DNA from: an uncultured Bryobacterales bacterium
Lineage (GTDB): Bacteria; Acidobacteriota; Terriglobia; Bryobacterales; Bryobacteraceae
Direction of reading: 5' to 3'
NCBI GenBank assembly: GCA_937959285.1
Contig: CALGAR010000022.1
Span: forward strand, 1-46,414
Length of the DNA stretch: 46,414 nucleotides
Shown: one piece after another, positions 1 through 8,811 of the stretch
How positions within the stretch are numbered: the stretch's first letter is position 1
How the letters are laid out: every line of letters starts with the position of its first letter
The notes under the pieces: model-generated
Databases searched by the model: none
What the model was told of the DNA's origin: nothing
The model's input: the letters and a program-made list of their open reading frames with translations, nothing else
Program-made: the position numbers and the translations under genes

Positions 1-320
1 GCCAAAGGCAAGCCCGCAAGCTCTCCTGCCTCGATTTGCGCTGGCGGCCGCTCCGCACGGGCCTGCGCCGCGGCCCGTAAAATCGCGTTCAGGACGTTGG
101 ACGTGGCCCCAGCCCGGCGGAGCGCGATCAAAGCATCTGGAGAAGCGTCGAATTTCACGTTCCCCTCGCGCACCGCCGTGCGTATGGAGAGGACGATGGT
201 GCTCTCAGGAATGCCTGCTTCGGCCATACGAGCGATGGCGTCGTTTGTCAGCGGCATCTCCGCCTGTTGGCCCACCGCGATGGGAAGGAATAGCATCGCG
301 AGCAGAACCAGAACAGCCAT
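1..320 (-). CDS. Secreted protein of unknown function (3' part beyond window)
   Basis: The gene runs off the left edge; about 106 N-terminal residues are visible. The ATG at 318-320 follows a purine-rich AGGGAG about 8 nt upstream. The protein opens with a clear signal peptide (MAVLVLLAMLFLPIAVGQ, cleavage near Gln-Gln). Next comes a short helical unit beginning LTNDAIARMAEAGIPESTIV and ending around LNAILRAA. From memory, LTN-x-I-x-x-M-x-x-AG-x-x-E-x-x-I units are common in exported acidobacterial proteins, but I know of no assigned function. The gene lies downstream of the two-component pair on the same strand, 73 bp away, and could be co-transcribed with it. Confidence 0.75.
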   Translation of the reverse strand, partial: MAVLVLLAMLFLPIAVGQQAEMPLTNDAIARMAEAGIPESTIVLSIRTAVREGNVKFDASPDALIALRRAGATSNVLNAILRAAAQARAERPPAQIEAGELAGLPL

Positions 321-393
321 CGGCTTCTCCCTACTCGTTCGACGCTGTCTGGTACAGACTGTTTCTGTGCGGGAGGCCAGCTGTTTCCTCAAA

Positions 394-1050
394 TTACACT
401 TTCAGGATTTTCTTCTTCACTGCGTAGAGGACCAGCTCAGCAGTGTTGTGCAGGCCCAGCTTCTGCATGAGATTCAGCCGGTGCGTTTCCACTGTGGAAA
501 CGCCAAGATCAAGGAGGGATGCGACTTCCTTATTCGTCTTTCCTTCCGCAAGCAACTGGAGCACTTCGCGTTCCCGCTCCGTCAGCAGATCATAGGAGTC
601 TTGAAGTCCTTCCCGCTGCAGCCGCTGTACGTAATCGTCCAGCAGAATCTCAACAACAGAAGGACTGAAAAATGTCCTTCCGGCCGCAACAGCCCGAACC
701 GCCCGCAGCATGTCCGGTTCGGCGGCATCCTTCATCAGATAGCCCTTCGCCCCAGCCGCCAGAGCACGCACGATGTACTCCTCATCCGAATACATACTGA
801 GGATGATGACGCCGACGTTGCGGCACTTTCGAGTGATCTTTTCCGCTGCCTCGATGCCGTTCAAATGCGGCATCGCGATGTCCATGATCACCACATCCGG
901 ATGCAGCTCTTCTGCCAGCCGAACCGCCTCGCGTCCATCTGCTGCCTCGGCAAGAATCTCAATGTGAGCGTCTTCGGCAAGGAGAAAACGGACCCCCTTG
1001 CGCAGTACATCGTGATCGTCAGCAAGGATCACGCGGATTCTGTTCGCCAC
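394..1050 (-). CDS. NarL/LuxR-family response regulator
   Basis: The 218-residue protein has the standard two-domain layout. The receiver domain (about 5-120) has acidic residues D11-D12, the phospho-acceptor D57 (VVIMD), switch residue S85 and conserved K107 (YLMKD). A LuxR-type helix-turn-helix occupies about 150-205 (LTEREREVLQLLAEGKTNKE, then STVETH). It should bind DNA once phosphorylated by the histidine kinase just upstream, whose 3' end overlaps this gene by 22 bp, a sign of translational coupling. The divergent RND efflux operon beyond the kinase is the obvious candidate target, but this is inference from position. Confidence 0.95.
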   Translation of the reverse strand: MANRIRVILADDHDVLRKGVRFLLAEDAHIEILAEAADGREAVRLAEELHPDVVIMDIAMPHLNGIEAAEKITRKCRNVGVIILSMYSDEEYIVRALAAGAKGYLMKDAAEPDMLRAVRAVAAGRTFFSPSVVEILLDDYVQRLQREGLQDSYDLLTEREREVLQLLAEGKTNKEVASLLDLGVSTVETHRLNLMQKLGLHNTAELVLYAVKKKILKV

Positions 1051-2408
1051 TTCTCACTGCTCCATGGAATATGAACTCTTATGCGAGTCCCTTCGCCCGG
1101 CCGGGATTCGACTTCGAGCGAGCCTCTGAGCTCCCGCACACGCTCCTCGATTCCGATCAAGCCGATGCCCGACCGCTGCCGGGTGCGGTCGAATCCCACG
1201 CCGTCATCTTCCACGAGGAGATTCACGCCGTCCGGATTCCCTTCGAGGACAATGTTGATTCGCTTGGCTCCCGAGTGCCGGGCGCAGTTCGTCAGGCTCT
1301 CCTGCACGATGCGATAAATGTAGACCTTGTGCCGCTCCTGCAGATTGGCGATCTCCCCGCGCACTTCCGTCACGACGGGAATTCCGGTGTGGCGGCTGAA
1401 CTGGCGCGCCTGACGCTGCAGGGCGGGCTGAAGTCCCAGGTCATCCAGCATCGTAGGACGCAGACCGGCCGCGATGTCGCGGATGGATCGCAAGCTCTGC
1501 TCGGCCAGCAGCTTCACCTCTTCAAGCCGTTCTGCAAACTCCCCATCCTGCGTAAAGCGCAGCCGTCCGAGGCTCCCCAGCTCCATCCGCAGCGCCGTCA
1601 GCTTTTGGCCCACTTCATCGTGCAGCTCGCGTGAAATCTCCTTGCGCTCATCTTCCTGAGCGTGCCTAAGCTTCATCGAAAGATGGCGAAGCTCCTCGCT
1701 CCTCCTCTTCGCTTCCTCATGCTGCTCGACGAATCGCTTCTCGAGCCACGCGATTCGCAGAATACTGGCGCCCGCAACGAGCAAACCGGAGACAAAAGCG
1801 AAGCCCATCACGCTTTGAACATCGCCCCGGAACTCCCGCTCGCTGAGATTGATTGCCTCATACTGCTGCTCATAGAAAGCTTCGTTCAGACGCCTCACCT
1901 CATCAGAGATGGCAAGGATGGATTGTCTCCGCGGCCGCTGCTCCTCCCGCAAGAAGTACGTACCCCGCTCCGCCCGCTCCTTGGGAGTCCAGTGGAGGAC
2001 CGGCAGCATGAATTCCCAGTACGTATCGATCTCCCGCCTCAGCCGGACCAGTGGCGACCGGTCTTCAAGATGGCTCGTCTTCTCCAGCTCCGACACCTGC
2101 TCCTGAATCTCGGACCGGAGGCGAATGATTCTGTTGAGATAATCGGCTTCGACCTCGGGAGAAGTGTCCAGCAGGAACTCGCGAAGGACGATGCTGACGA
2201 GGTAGAGGTTCCGCGAAAGCTGCTCCACCAGGAGCCGGTTCCGCTTCTCATCCCCCTGCATCCGCCTGATTTCGTGGTAGATCTCCTGGCTCCTTCGCAG
2301 GGCGGTCAGGCTCGGAAGCAGCATGAGGCTCAGCAGGCAGCAGGAAGCGATCGAAAAGACGGTCCAGGTCCGATAGGGCCGTTTGAAGTATGAAGAAAAT
2401 CCGGTCAT
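1029..2408 (-). CDS. NarL-type sensor histidine kinase (HisKA_3)
   Basis: The 459-residue kinase is membrane bound. Transmembrane helix 1 is at about 14-35 and helix 2 at about 199-221. They bracket an all-helical periplasmic sensor of about 160 residues that resembles a CHASE3/four-helix bundle. A short coiled coil (about 228-258) leads to the HisKA_3 dimerisation domain with phospho-acceptor H263 (SRELHDEVGQ). The HATPase_c domain has the N-box N374 (VQESLTNCARHSGA) and the G-box DDGVGF at 401-406. The ATG lies at 2406-2408. The gene overlaps the response regulator start by 22 bp and faces the RND efflux operon across 156 bp. The signal it senses cannot be read from sequence; envelope stress or a pump substrate are reasonable guesses. 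Confidence 0.93.
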   Translation of the reverse strand: MTGFSSYFKRPYRTWTVFSIASCCLLSLMLLPSLTALRRSQEIYHEIRRMQGDEKRNRLLVEQLSRNLYLVSIVLREFLLDTSPEVEADYLNRIIRLRSEIQEQVSELEKTSHLEDRSPLVRLRREIDTYWEFMLPVLHWTPKERAERGTYFLREEQRPRRQSILAISDEVRRLNEAFYEQQYEAINLSEREFRGDVQSVMGFAFVSGLLVAGASILRIAWLEKRFVEQHEEAKRRSEELRHLSMKLRHAQEDERKEISRELHDEVGQKLTALRMELGSLGRLRFTQDGEFAERLEEVKLLAEQSLRSIRDIAAGLRPTMLDDLGLQPALQRQARQFSRHTGIPVVTEVRGEIANLQERHKVYIYRIVQESLTNCARHSGAKRINIVLEGNPDGVNLLVEDDGVGFDRTRQRSGIGLIGIEERVRELRGSLEVESRPGEGTRIRVHIPWSSEKWRTESA

Positions 2409-2564
2409 CCAACGCTCTGCTTCCCTATCATTTTCGACAATTCTCCGGTCTTTTCAGGAACTGCCGCCGGGACCAGCCAAGGGATACTGGCTATGGCGGT
2501 AAAGGAGTTCCCCTCTACCTACGCCTCTGCGCGGCGACCTCGCCGCGCCCGCCGGTGAGGAGCA

Positions 2565-3803
2565 ATGCAGAAAAATCGAAAAGCGGAGGCCTTATCAGCA
2601 GGCGTATGCCTGGCGCTTGGAATGCTGATCTCTTGCGCCACATCAGCGAATGTAGCGCCAGTCGTTCAAGAGAAGGCCACGCCCGTCGGGGTGGTCGAAG
2701 TGAAGCGCCAGGACCTGGGCCGCGACCTCGAATTGAGCGCTGAGTTCAGACCGCAGCAGGAAGTCGCGATCTACGCGAAGGTTTCCGGCTATCTGAAAGC
2801 CATCTACGTGGACGTCGGCGACCGCGTCAAAAAGGGCCAGTTGATTGCTGAGTTGGAAGTTCCCGAAATGGCCCAGGACGTGAGCCAGGCAGCGGCGGCG
2901 CTCAAGCGCGCCGAGCTGGAGGTCGAGCGAGCCAGAAGCGAAGTCCGCCGCATGGAAAATGCACGCCGGATCAAGGAGATTTCCTACAACCGGCTCGCCG
3001 CTGTGATGAAGGCGCGGCCAAATCTGATCGCCCAACAGGAAATCGACGACGCCGCAGCGCGGCTTCAGGACGCCGAATCGCAATTGCAGGCCGCAAAAGC
3101 GACTCTGGCGGTGACCGAAGAGCAGGTACGGATCGCGAGAGCCAACAAAGCACGGATCGATACGCTTGCTGGCTACCTGCGAATGACTGCTCCGTTCTCC
3201 GGAGTGGTTACGCAGCGGCTGGGCGATCCCGGCGCCATGATTCAGGCTGGCACGACGTCCCATATTCAAGCGCTGCCCATCGTCCGAATCTCGGCGATCG
3301 ACCGTCTGCGGTTCGTCCTTCCCGTACCGGCATCGATCGCCGGGCGGATCCGGGTCGGCACGCCGGTAGAAATCAGGGTCGATTCGCTCAACCGTATCTT
3401 CCATGGCCGCATCTCCCGTTTCTCGGGAGCGCTGGACGCCTCCACGCGCACAATGCTGGCAGAGGTTGATCTGCCGAACACGGACCAGGCCCTCATGCCT
3501 GGAATGTATGGATACGCCAGGCTCCGCTTCGAGCGAAGAGACGACGTTCTTGCCGTTCCGATTCAGGCTGTCTCAGGACACGGAGTTGGCGCCTCAGTGT
3601 GGCTTGTCAATTCGGAAAACCGGTTGGAAGAGCGGAAAGTCGACACCGGAATGCAAACGCCGGACATGATTGAGATCCTTTCCGGACTGGCCGAAGGCGA
3701 CCGTGTCGTCGTCGGCAACAGGAACAGGCTCAGAGCCGGCCTCCTGGTAGACCCGAAGCCGCTGGCGGGCAGCCAGCGAGCAAAAGCGGAGGCGGTGCAC
3801 TGA
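2565..3803 (+). CDS. RND efflux periplasmic adaptor (HlyD/MFP family)
   Basis: The 412-residue protein joins the inner-membrane RND pump to the outer-membrane channel. A lipobox-like LISC with Cys24 suggests it is a lipoprotein. A biotinyl-lipoyl half-motif (SGYLKAIYVDVGDRVKKGQL, about 71-90) is followed by a long helical hairpin (about 95-195). The second lipoyl half comes next (MTAPFSGVVTQRLGDPGAMI), then beta-barrel and membrane-proximal domains. A GAGGAG ribosome binding site precedes the ATG. It is the first gene of a three-gene operon; its stop overlaps the permease start by one base. Confidence 0.95.
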   Translation: MQKNRKAEALSAGVCLALGMLISCATSANVAPVVQEKATPVGVVEVKRQDLGRDLELSAEFRPQQEVAIYAKVSGYLKAIYVDVGDRVKKGQLIAELEVPEMAQDVSQAAAALKRAELEVERARSEVRRMENARRIKEISYNRLAAVMKARPNLIAQQEIDDAAARLQDAESQLQAAKATLAVTEEQVRIARANKARIDTLAGYLRMTAPFSGVVTQRLGDPGAMIQAGTTSHIQALPIVRISAIDRLRFVLPVPASIAGRIRVGTPVEIRVDSLNRIFHGRISRFSGALDASTRTMLAEVDLPNTDQALMPGMYGYARLRFERRDDVLAVPIQAVSGHGVGASVWLVNSENRLEERKVDTGMQTPDMIEILSGLAEGDRVVVGNRNRLRAGLLVDPKPLAGSQRAKAEAVH

Positions 3804-6800
3804 TGTCTCGATTTGCTATCCGGAATCCTTACTTCATCATCGTCATCTGTCTGGTGCTCGCAATCGTCGGAGCGACCAGCCTCGCACGGATGCCGGTCGA
3901 TCTCTTTCCGGCAATCAACATTCCAGTCGTCGTGGTGGCCACGTTCTTTTCCGGAATGCCGCCCGAGCAGATCGAGGCCGACATCACCGGCCGCTTTGAG
4001 CGTTTCTTCACGCTTGCCAGCAACATCGAGCATATCGAATCCCGCTCGCTCCCCGGCGTCAGCCTCATCAAGATCTATTTTCAGCCGGGCACGGATGCAG
4101 ACTCTGCCGTCACAGCCATCTCCAACCTCGCCATGGCCAACCTGCGCAGGCTTCCGCCCGGTACTCTGCCCCCGGTCGTTTTGAAGTTCGACGCCTCGAG
4201 CCTGCCCGTCTGCCTGATCACCCTGAAGGGCGAAGGCATGTCTGAGACTCAGTTGCGGGACCTGGCGCAGTACACGGTCCGGAACCAGGTGGCGAACGTT
4301 CCGGGCGCCTCCGTCCCGCAGCCATTCGGCGGCCGCTACAGGCAGATCATGGTTTACGTCGACCCTTTGAAGCTGGAGGCTCACCAACTGAGCCCGATGG
4401 ATGTGGTCCGGGCCGTGAATGAGAACAATCTCATTCTCCCGGCTGGCGACGTCCGTATTGGGCCGCTGGGCTACAGCCTCTACACGAACAGTCAGGTCGA
4501 CACGATCGAGGACATTTCGAGAATCCCGCTGAAGGCAGCGCCAAGCGGTCTGGTGCTCGTGGGCGACGTCGGCAAGGCCATGGACGCCCAGCAGATCCAG
4601 AACAACATCGTACGCGTCGACGGCCAGCCCTCGGTCTATCTGCCGATCCTGAAACAGGGCGGCAACACGAACACCATTCGTCTCGTGGATGGTGTCAAGA
4701 ACGCTGTCGCCAACCTGCTCGATGTCCCCGGCAATCTCACGACCAGCGTGGTCTTTGACCAGTCGCAATTCGTGAAGAAGGCCATTAAGACTCTGGTGCA
4801 CGAGGGAGCAATTGGACTGTTTCTCACGTCTCTGATGATTCTGATCTTCCTTGGCAGCTTCCGCGCGACTTTAGGGGTCTGCCTCTCCATTCCGCTGTCG
4901 GCACTGACGACGTTCATTGTGCTCGCCATGGGCGGCAGTTCAATCAACGCCATGGTCCTCAGCGGGCTCGCTCTGGCCTTTTCGCGACTGATCGACAACT
5001 CCGTCGTCGTGCTCGAGAACATTTATCGTCACCTGGAAAAGGGGGAAGATCCTCTACAGGCGGCGGAGAAAGGCGGATCGGAGGTCGCACTGCCCGTTCT
5101 TGCAGCTACACTGACGACGGCGGTCGTCTTCTTTCCTGTGACATTCCTGCACGGAGTGAGCCGTTTCCTCTTCTCGGCGCTGGGGCTGGCCGTCGTTATT
5201 TCCCTCTTCGCTTCCTACTTTGTCGCAATGACGGTGGTGCCTCTTTTCTGCGCGAGGTTTCTCAAGGGCCACCATAAGCACAAGGAAGCAGAGACGCATC
5301 TCTCCTGGGGGACGAAATTCAACCGCTGGTTTAATCAGGCCTTTGAGAGGATGCTCGACCGCTACTCCACTGCGGTGGACCTCGCGCTGCGAAGGCCATC
5401 GCTCATTCTCTTCTTGAGTGCGGCGATCTTCTGCATAAGCCTGCTGCTCTATCCGCTTCTCGGCGTCTCGTTCTTTCCACGAACCGACGAAGGCCAGATT
5501 GTCATCAACCTCAAGGCGCCTTCCGGCACGAGACTTGAAAATACTTCTGAGGAAGTGGAGCGTGTCGAGAACCTGATCCGTGATGTTGTTCCAACTGAGG
5601 ATCTGGGAATGATCGTTTCGAATATCGGTGTCACCCCGGGCTTCTCTTCCATCTACACAACGAACTCTGCGCAGCACACCGCTTTCGTACAGATCAGCCT
5701 CAAGGAGGGGCACAAGGCAGGCAGCTACGAATATATGAAGCGGATTCGCGAGCGGCTGCGCAACGAACTACCGCATCTCAGCGCCTATTTCCGCTCTGGC
5801 GGCTTGGTCGACGCCGTTCTGAACCTCGGACTGCCTGCTCCGATCAACGTGCAGGTCAGCGGTTCCGATCTTCGGCTGGCTCACGGAACAGCCGAGAAAC
5901 TCGCCGCGGATATTGCAGCCCTTCCCGGCGTTAGCGAAGTCTACATTCCTCAGGATGTCGACTACCCTGCTTTGAAGGTCGACATTGACCGTTATCGCGC
6001 AAGTCAAATGGGTTTGACGCAGCGCGAGGTGGTCAGCAACGTGATCACCGCGCTCACCTCAAACCAGATGATCGCGCCCAGCTATTGGGTGGACCACAGG
6101 ACTGGCAACGACTACCTGCTTACCGTGCAATACCCCGAGAATCAGGTGCAGAGCATTCTCGATCTCACCAACATTCCACTGCGCGCGCCGGGGCGTCCGA
6201 AGCCTGTGCGCCTGAGCTCCGTAGCCTCGGTCCGCCGCCTGGACGCGCCGACGGAGGTCGACCACTATCAGTTGCGCCGGGTGATCGACGTCTATGTCGG
6301 GCTGGAAGGCGAGGATATCGGCAAGGTCGCCGACAACATTGAGAGAATTATCGCCCGGACGGAACTTCCGGAAGGAATTCGGGTTACGCTGCGCGGGATG
6401 GTGCAAGGCATGCGCGACTCGTTCCGCAGCTTCGGATTTGGCTTGCTGCTCGCGCTGGCGCTGCTCTATCTGATTCTCGTGGCTCAGTTCCGCTCCTTCC
6501 TCGATCCCCTGATCATTCTGCTGGCCGTGCCCCCTGGCCTGACCGGCGTACTGCTCCTGCTATATAGCGCAGGCACTACACTGAACGTGCAGTCTTTGAT
6601 GGGTGTCGTGATGATGGTGGGAATCGTGGTATCGAACAGCATCCTGATCGTGGAGTTTACCCACCGGCTGATCCGGAATGGACTGCCCGTAGGCCGCGCC
6701 GTGGCCGAGGCCTGCCGAGTCCGGCTGCGCCCGGTGCTGATGACCTCGCTTGCGACCGTCATCGGCCTGCTGCCAATGGCGCTGAAGTTAGGAACTGGAA

Positions 6801-6931
6801 GCGAAAGCTACGCCCCGCTTGCACAGGCCATTATCGGCGGCCTGACCTTCTCGGTCGTTCAGACCATCTTCGTTGTCCCCGCCGCGTTCCTTCTGGCATA
6901 CAGGAAACGCTACGCCGGAGGGATCCAATGA
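3803..6931 (+). CDS. RND efflux transporter permease subunit (AcrB/HAE1-like)
   Basis: The 1042-residue length is typical of RND pumps, with 12 expected transmembrane segments and two large periplasmic loops. TM1 is near residues 10-28 and is followed by the family motif MPVDLFPAINIP. TM4 carries FSRLIDNSVVVLENIYRHLE with a single acidic residue D398 followed by Asn, where AcrB has the D407-D408 pair. The second half repeats the layout, with GIVVSNSILIVEF in TM10 and RLRPVLMTSLATVIGLLPMA. The pump probably exports drugs or other hydrophobic compounds using the proton gradient; the substrate is unknown. The gene overlaps the adaptor by 1 bp and the TolC gene by 4 bp (ATGA). Confidence 0.95.
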   Translation: MSRFAIRNPYFIIVICLVLAIVGATSLARMPVDLFPAINIPVVVVATFFSGMPPEQIEADITGRFERFFTLASNIEHIESRSLPGVSLIKIYFQPGTDADSAVTAISNLAMANLRRLPPGTLPPVVLKFDASSLPVCLITLKGEGMSETQLRDLAQYTVRNQVANVPGASVPQPFGGRYRQIMVYVDPLKLEAHQLSPMDVVRAVNENNLILPAGDVRIGPLGYSLYTNSQVDTIEDISRIPLKAAPSGLVLVGDVGKAMDAQQIQNNIVRVDGQPSVYLPILKQGGNTNTIRLVDGVKNAVANLLDVPGNLTTSVVFDQSQFVKKAIKTLVHEGAIGLFLTSLMILIFLGSFRATLGVCLSIPLSALTTFIVLAMGGSSINAMVLSGLALAFSRLIDNSVVVLENIYRHLEKGEDPLQAAEKGGSEVALPVLAATLTTAVVFFPVTFLHGVSRFLFSALGLAVVISLFASYFVAMTVVPLFCARFLKGHHKHKEAETHLSWGTKFNRWFNQAFERMLDRYSTAVDLALRRPSLILFLSAAIFCISLLLYPLLGVSFFPRTDEGQIVINLKAPSGTRLENTSEEVERVENLIRDVVPTEDLGMIVSNIGVTPGFSSIYTTNSAQHTAFVQISLKEGHKAGSYEYMKRIRERLRNELPHLSAYFRSGGLVDAVLNLGLPAPINVQVSGSDLRLAHGTAEKLAADIAALPGVSEVYIPQDVDYPALKVDIDRYRASQMGLTQREVVSNVITALTSNQMIAPSYWVDHRTGNDYLLTVQYPENQVQSILDLTNIPLRAPGRPKPVRLSSVASVRRLDAPTEVDHYQLRRVIDVYVGLEGEDIGKVADNIERIIARTELPEGIRVTLRGMVQGMRDSFRSFGFGLLLALALLYLILVAQFRSFLDPLIILLAVPPGLTGVLLLLYSAGTTLNVQSLMGVVMMVGIVVSNSILIVEFTHRLIRNGLPVGRAVAEACRVRLRPVLMTSLATVIGLLPMALKLGTGSESYAPLAQAIIGGLTFSVVQTIFVVPAAFLLAYRKRYAGGIQ

Positions 6932-8199
6932 AGTTTTTGCGTCTTGCCTTCATTCTTCTTGGCACGATGGCGGCCGCGCAAGTCCGCGAGCGTCTCACGC
7001 TGCAGCAGGCCGAAGAGATCGCCCTTCGGAATCATCCTTTAATCAACGCCGCCCGCTTCACCGCGATGGCAGCCGCTCAGGTCCCGGCGCAGCACGCTTC
7101 CTCCCGGTACCCCACCGTAACAGGAAGCTTCACCGGGGCCGCGGCGCCGGAGAATACACGCCTCGCCGCGGGAGCGATCAACAATCCGGTAATCTACTCC
7201 CGTTTGTCCAGTGGAGTGACTGTCACCCAGACTCTGCACGACTTCGGGCGCACGTCTCATCTGGTCGCCAGCGCCCGGATGCAGTCTCAGGCAAAAGACC
7301 AGTTGACGCGGTCCGTCCGCAGTCAGGTGCTTCTGGATGTTGCTCGCGCCTATTTCTCCGCATTGCGAGCCGATGCAGTTATGCACGTCGCGCAGGAAAC
7401 AGTTGCAAGCAGACAATTGAGCGCCGATCAGGTCAATGCGCTCGCTGAAGCCCGCCTCAAATCCGGCCTTGACGTGACTTTCGCCAATGTAGCCCTGGAA
7501 GAGGGCAACCTGCTGCTGATTACCGCCGAAAATGAGCGAAGGGCGGCGCGCGCAAATCTGGCTGCCGCCCTCGGATATACGAACGCCCCTGAGTTTGAGT
7601 TGGTCGACGAACCTCTGAAGATCGAGCCTCTCTCGAAGGACGAGCTGATCGCCACGGCGCTCCGGGAGCGTCCGGACCTCCAGGCTCTGGCGCTCGAGGC
7701 AGAGGCGGCGGCGAGATTCGCAAAGGCGGAAAAAGCCTTAAATTATCCCACAATCTCCGCAGTCGCATCGGCGGGTCTGATCCCTGAGGGGGCATCCGCG
7801 CTGCGCAGCAATTATGCGGCCGGCGGGGTCACGGTGTCGCTGCCGTTCTTAAATGGAGGCATGTTCAAGGCCCGCCAGGAAGAAGCACTTCTGAAGGCCC
7901 GGGCCGCCGAGGAACGAAGAAAGGATCTCGAAAGACAGATTGTGCGAGACGTGACCGTGGCACTGCTAAACGTGAACACAGCGGAGGAACGCGTTCACCT
8001 GACGGCACGCCTGCTCGAGCAGGCAAGGCAGGCGCTGGACCTGGCCCAGTCGCGGTACGAGCTCGGGCTCAGCTCCATCGTGGAGTTAAGCCAGGCCCAG
8101 CTGGCAGTGACGTCGGCAGCCATTCAGCAGGCAAACGCAAAGTACGAGTACCGGATCCAGCGCGCGATCCTTGACTTTCACACAGGCGTTCGCCACTGA
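6928..8199 (+). CDS. TolC-family outer membrane efflux protein
   Basis: The 423-residue protein has an N-terminal signal peptide (MKFLRLAFILLGTMAAAQ). It has the duplicated helical pattern of outer-membrane efflux proteins: LTLQQAEEIALRNHPLINAA near the start, long coiled-coil helices, and in the second half LDLAQSRYELGLSSIVELSQ, a hallmark of the family. It supplies the outer-membrane exit duct for the adaptor/permease pair and overlaps the permease stop by four bases. It is the last gene of the operon; 126 bp without a recognisable terminator follow. Confidence 0.94.
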   Translation: MKFLRLAFILLGTMAAAQVRERLTLQQAEEIALRNHPLINAARFTAMAAAQVPAQHASSRYPTVTGSFTGAAAPENTRLAAGAINNPVIYSRLSSGVTVTQTLHDFGRTSHLVASARMQSQAKDQLTRSVRSQVLLDVARAYFSALRADAVMHVAQETVASRQLSADQVNALAEARLKSGLDVTFANVALEEGNLLLITAENERRAARANLAAALGYTNAPEFELVDEPLKIEPLSKDELIATALRERPDLQALALEAEAAARFAKAEKALNYPTISAVASAGLIPEGASALRSNYAAGGVTVSLPFLNGGMFKARQEEALLKARAAEERRKDLERQIVRDVTVALLNVNTAEERVHLTARLLEQARQALDLAQSRYELGLSSIVELSQAQLAVTSAAIQQANAKYEYRIQRAILDFHTGVRH

Positions 8200-8325
8200 C
8201 GACTCGCAAATTGCACCGCAATCCAATCTTCAGAAACAAATGCCTTCGCCTCCGTAAATCGGCAAGGCGCCAGGAAAGATATCTGCGGGCGAACACTGTC
8301 GTAGACTGATTAGGGAAGGAGCCTC

Positions 8326-8808
8326 ATGGCGAAACAATGGGCGTCACCGCCTCCAATGACGATCGATCCGAACAAACGTTATACCGCTACGTTTGAAACA
8401 TCCCGCGGCACGATTGTTTGTGAACTATTTGCGAAGGAAGCCCCGAAGACGGTTAATAACTTCGTGTTTCTGGCGCGGGAAGGGTTCTACAACAACACAA
8501 CGTTTCATAGAGTCATCAAAGACTTTATGATTCAGGGCGGGGATCCGACCGGCACCGGGCGCGGCGGGCCGGGCTACCGCTTCGAGGACGAGTTCGAGGG
8601 CAACCCGCACCGTCACAAGGTTGGTTCTCTATCCATGGCCAATGCGGGACCGAATACGAACGGCAGCCAGTTCTTCATCACTCACGTCGTGACGGACTGG
8701 CTTGATGGCAAGCACACGGTGTTCGGCCAGGTGACAAGCGGCCAGGAAGTAGTAGACGCTACTGAGCAAGGCGACACTCTGAAGACTGTCACGATTGCGG
8801 AAGCGTAA
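8326..8808 (+). CDS. Cyclophilin-type peptidyl-prolyl cis-trans isomerase
   Basis: The 160-residue protein is a single cyclophilin domain that catalyses cis-trans isomerisation of Xaa-Pro bonds. The active-site blocks are plain: FHRVIKDFMIQGGDPTGTGR with the catalytic Arg in FHR, then SMANAGPNTNGSQFFI, then LDGKHTVFGQV. There is no signal peptide, so it should be cytoplasmic. A good ribosome binding site (GGAAGGAG) precedes the ATG. The gene converges on the DUF1080 gene with only 3 bp between the two stop codons. Confidence 0.95.
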   Translation: MAKQWASPPPMTIDPNKRYTATFETSRGTIVCELFAKEAPKTVNNFVFLAREGFYNNTTFHRVIKDFMIQGGDPTGTGRGGPGYRFEDEFEGNPHRHKVGSLSMANAGPNTNGSQFFITHVVTDWLDGKHTVFGQVTSGQEVVDATEQGDTLKTVTIAEA

Positions 8809-8811
8809 GCA

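Noticed and set aside
97..1074. Long plus-strand frame of 325 codons
   Set aside because: It is antisense to the secreted protein and the response regulator, both with clear family motifs; the product looks like no protein I know.
3563..4801. Minus-strand frame of 412 codons
   Set aside because: It is antisense to the RND adaptor and permease and has no recognisable domain.
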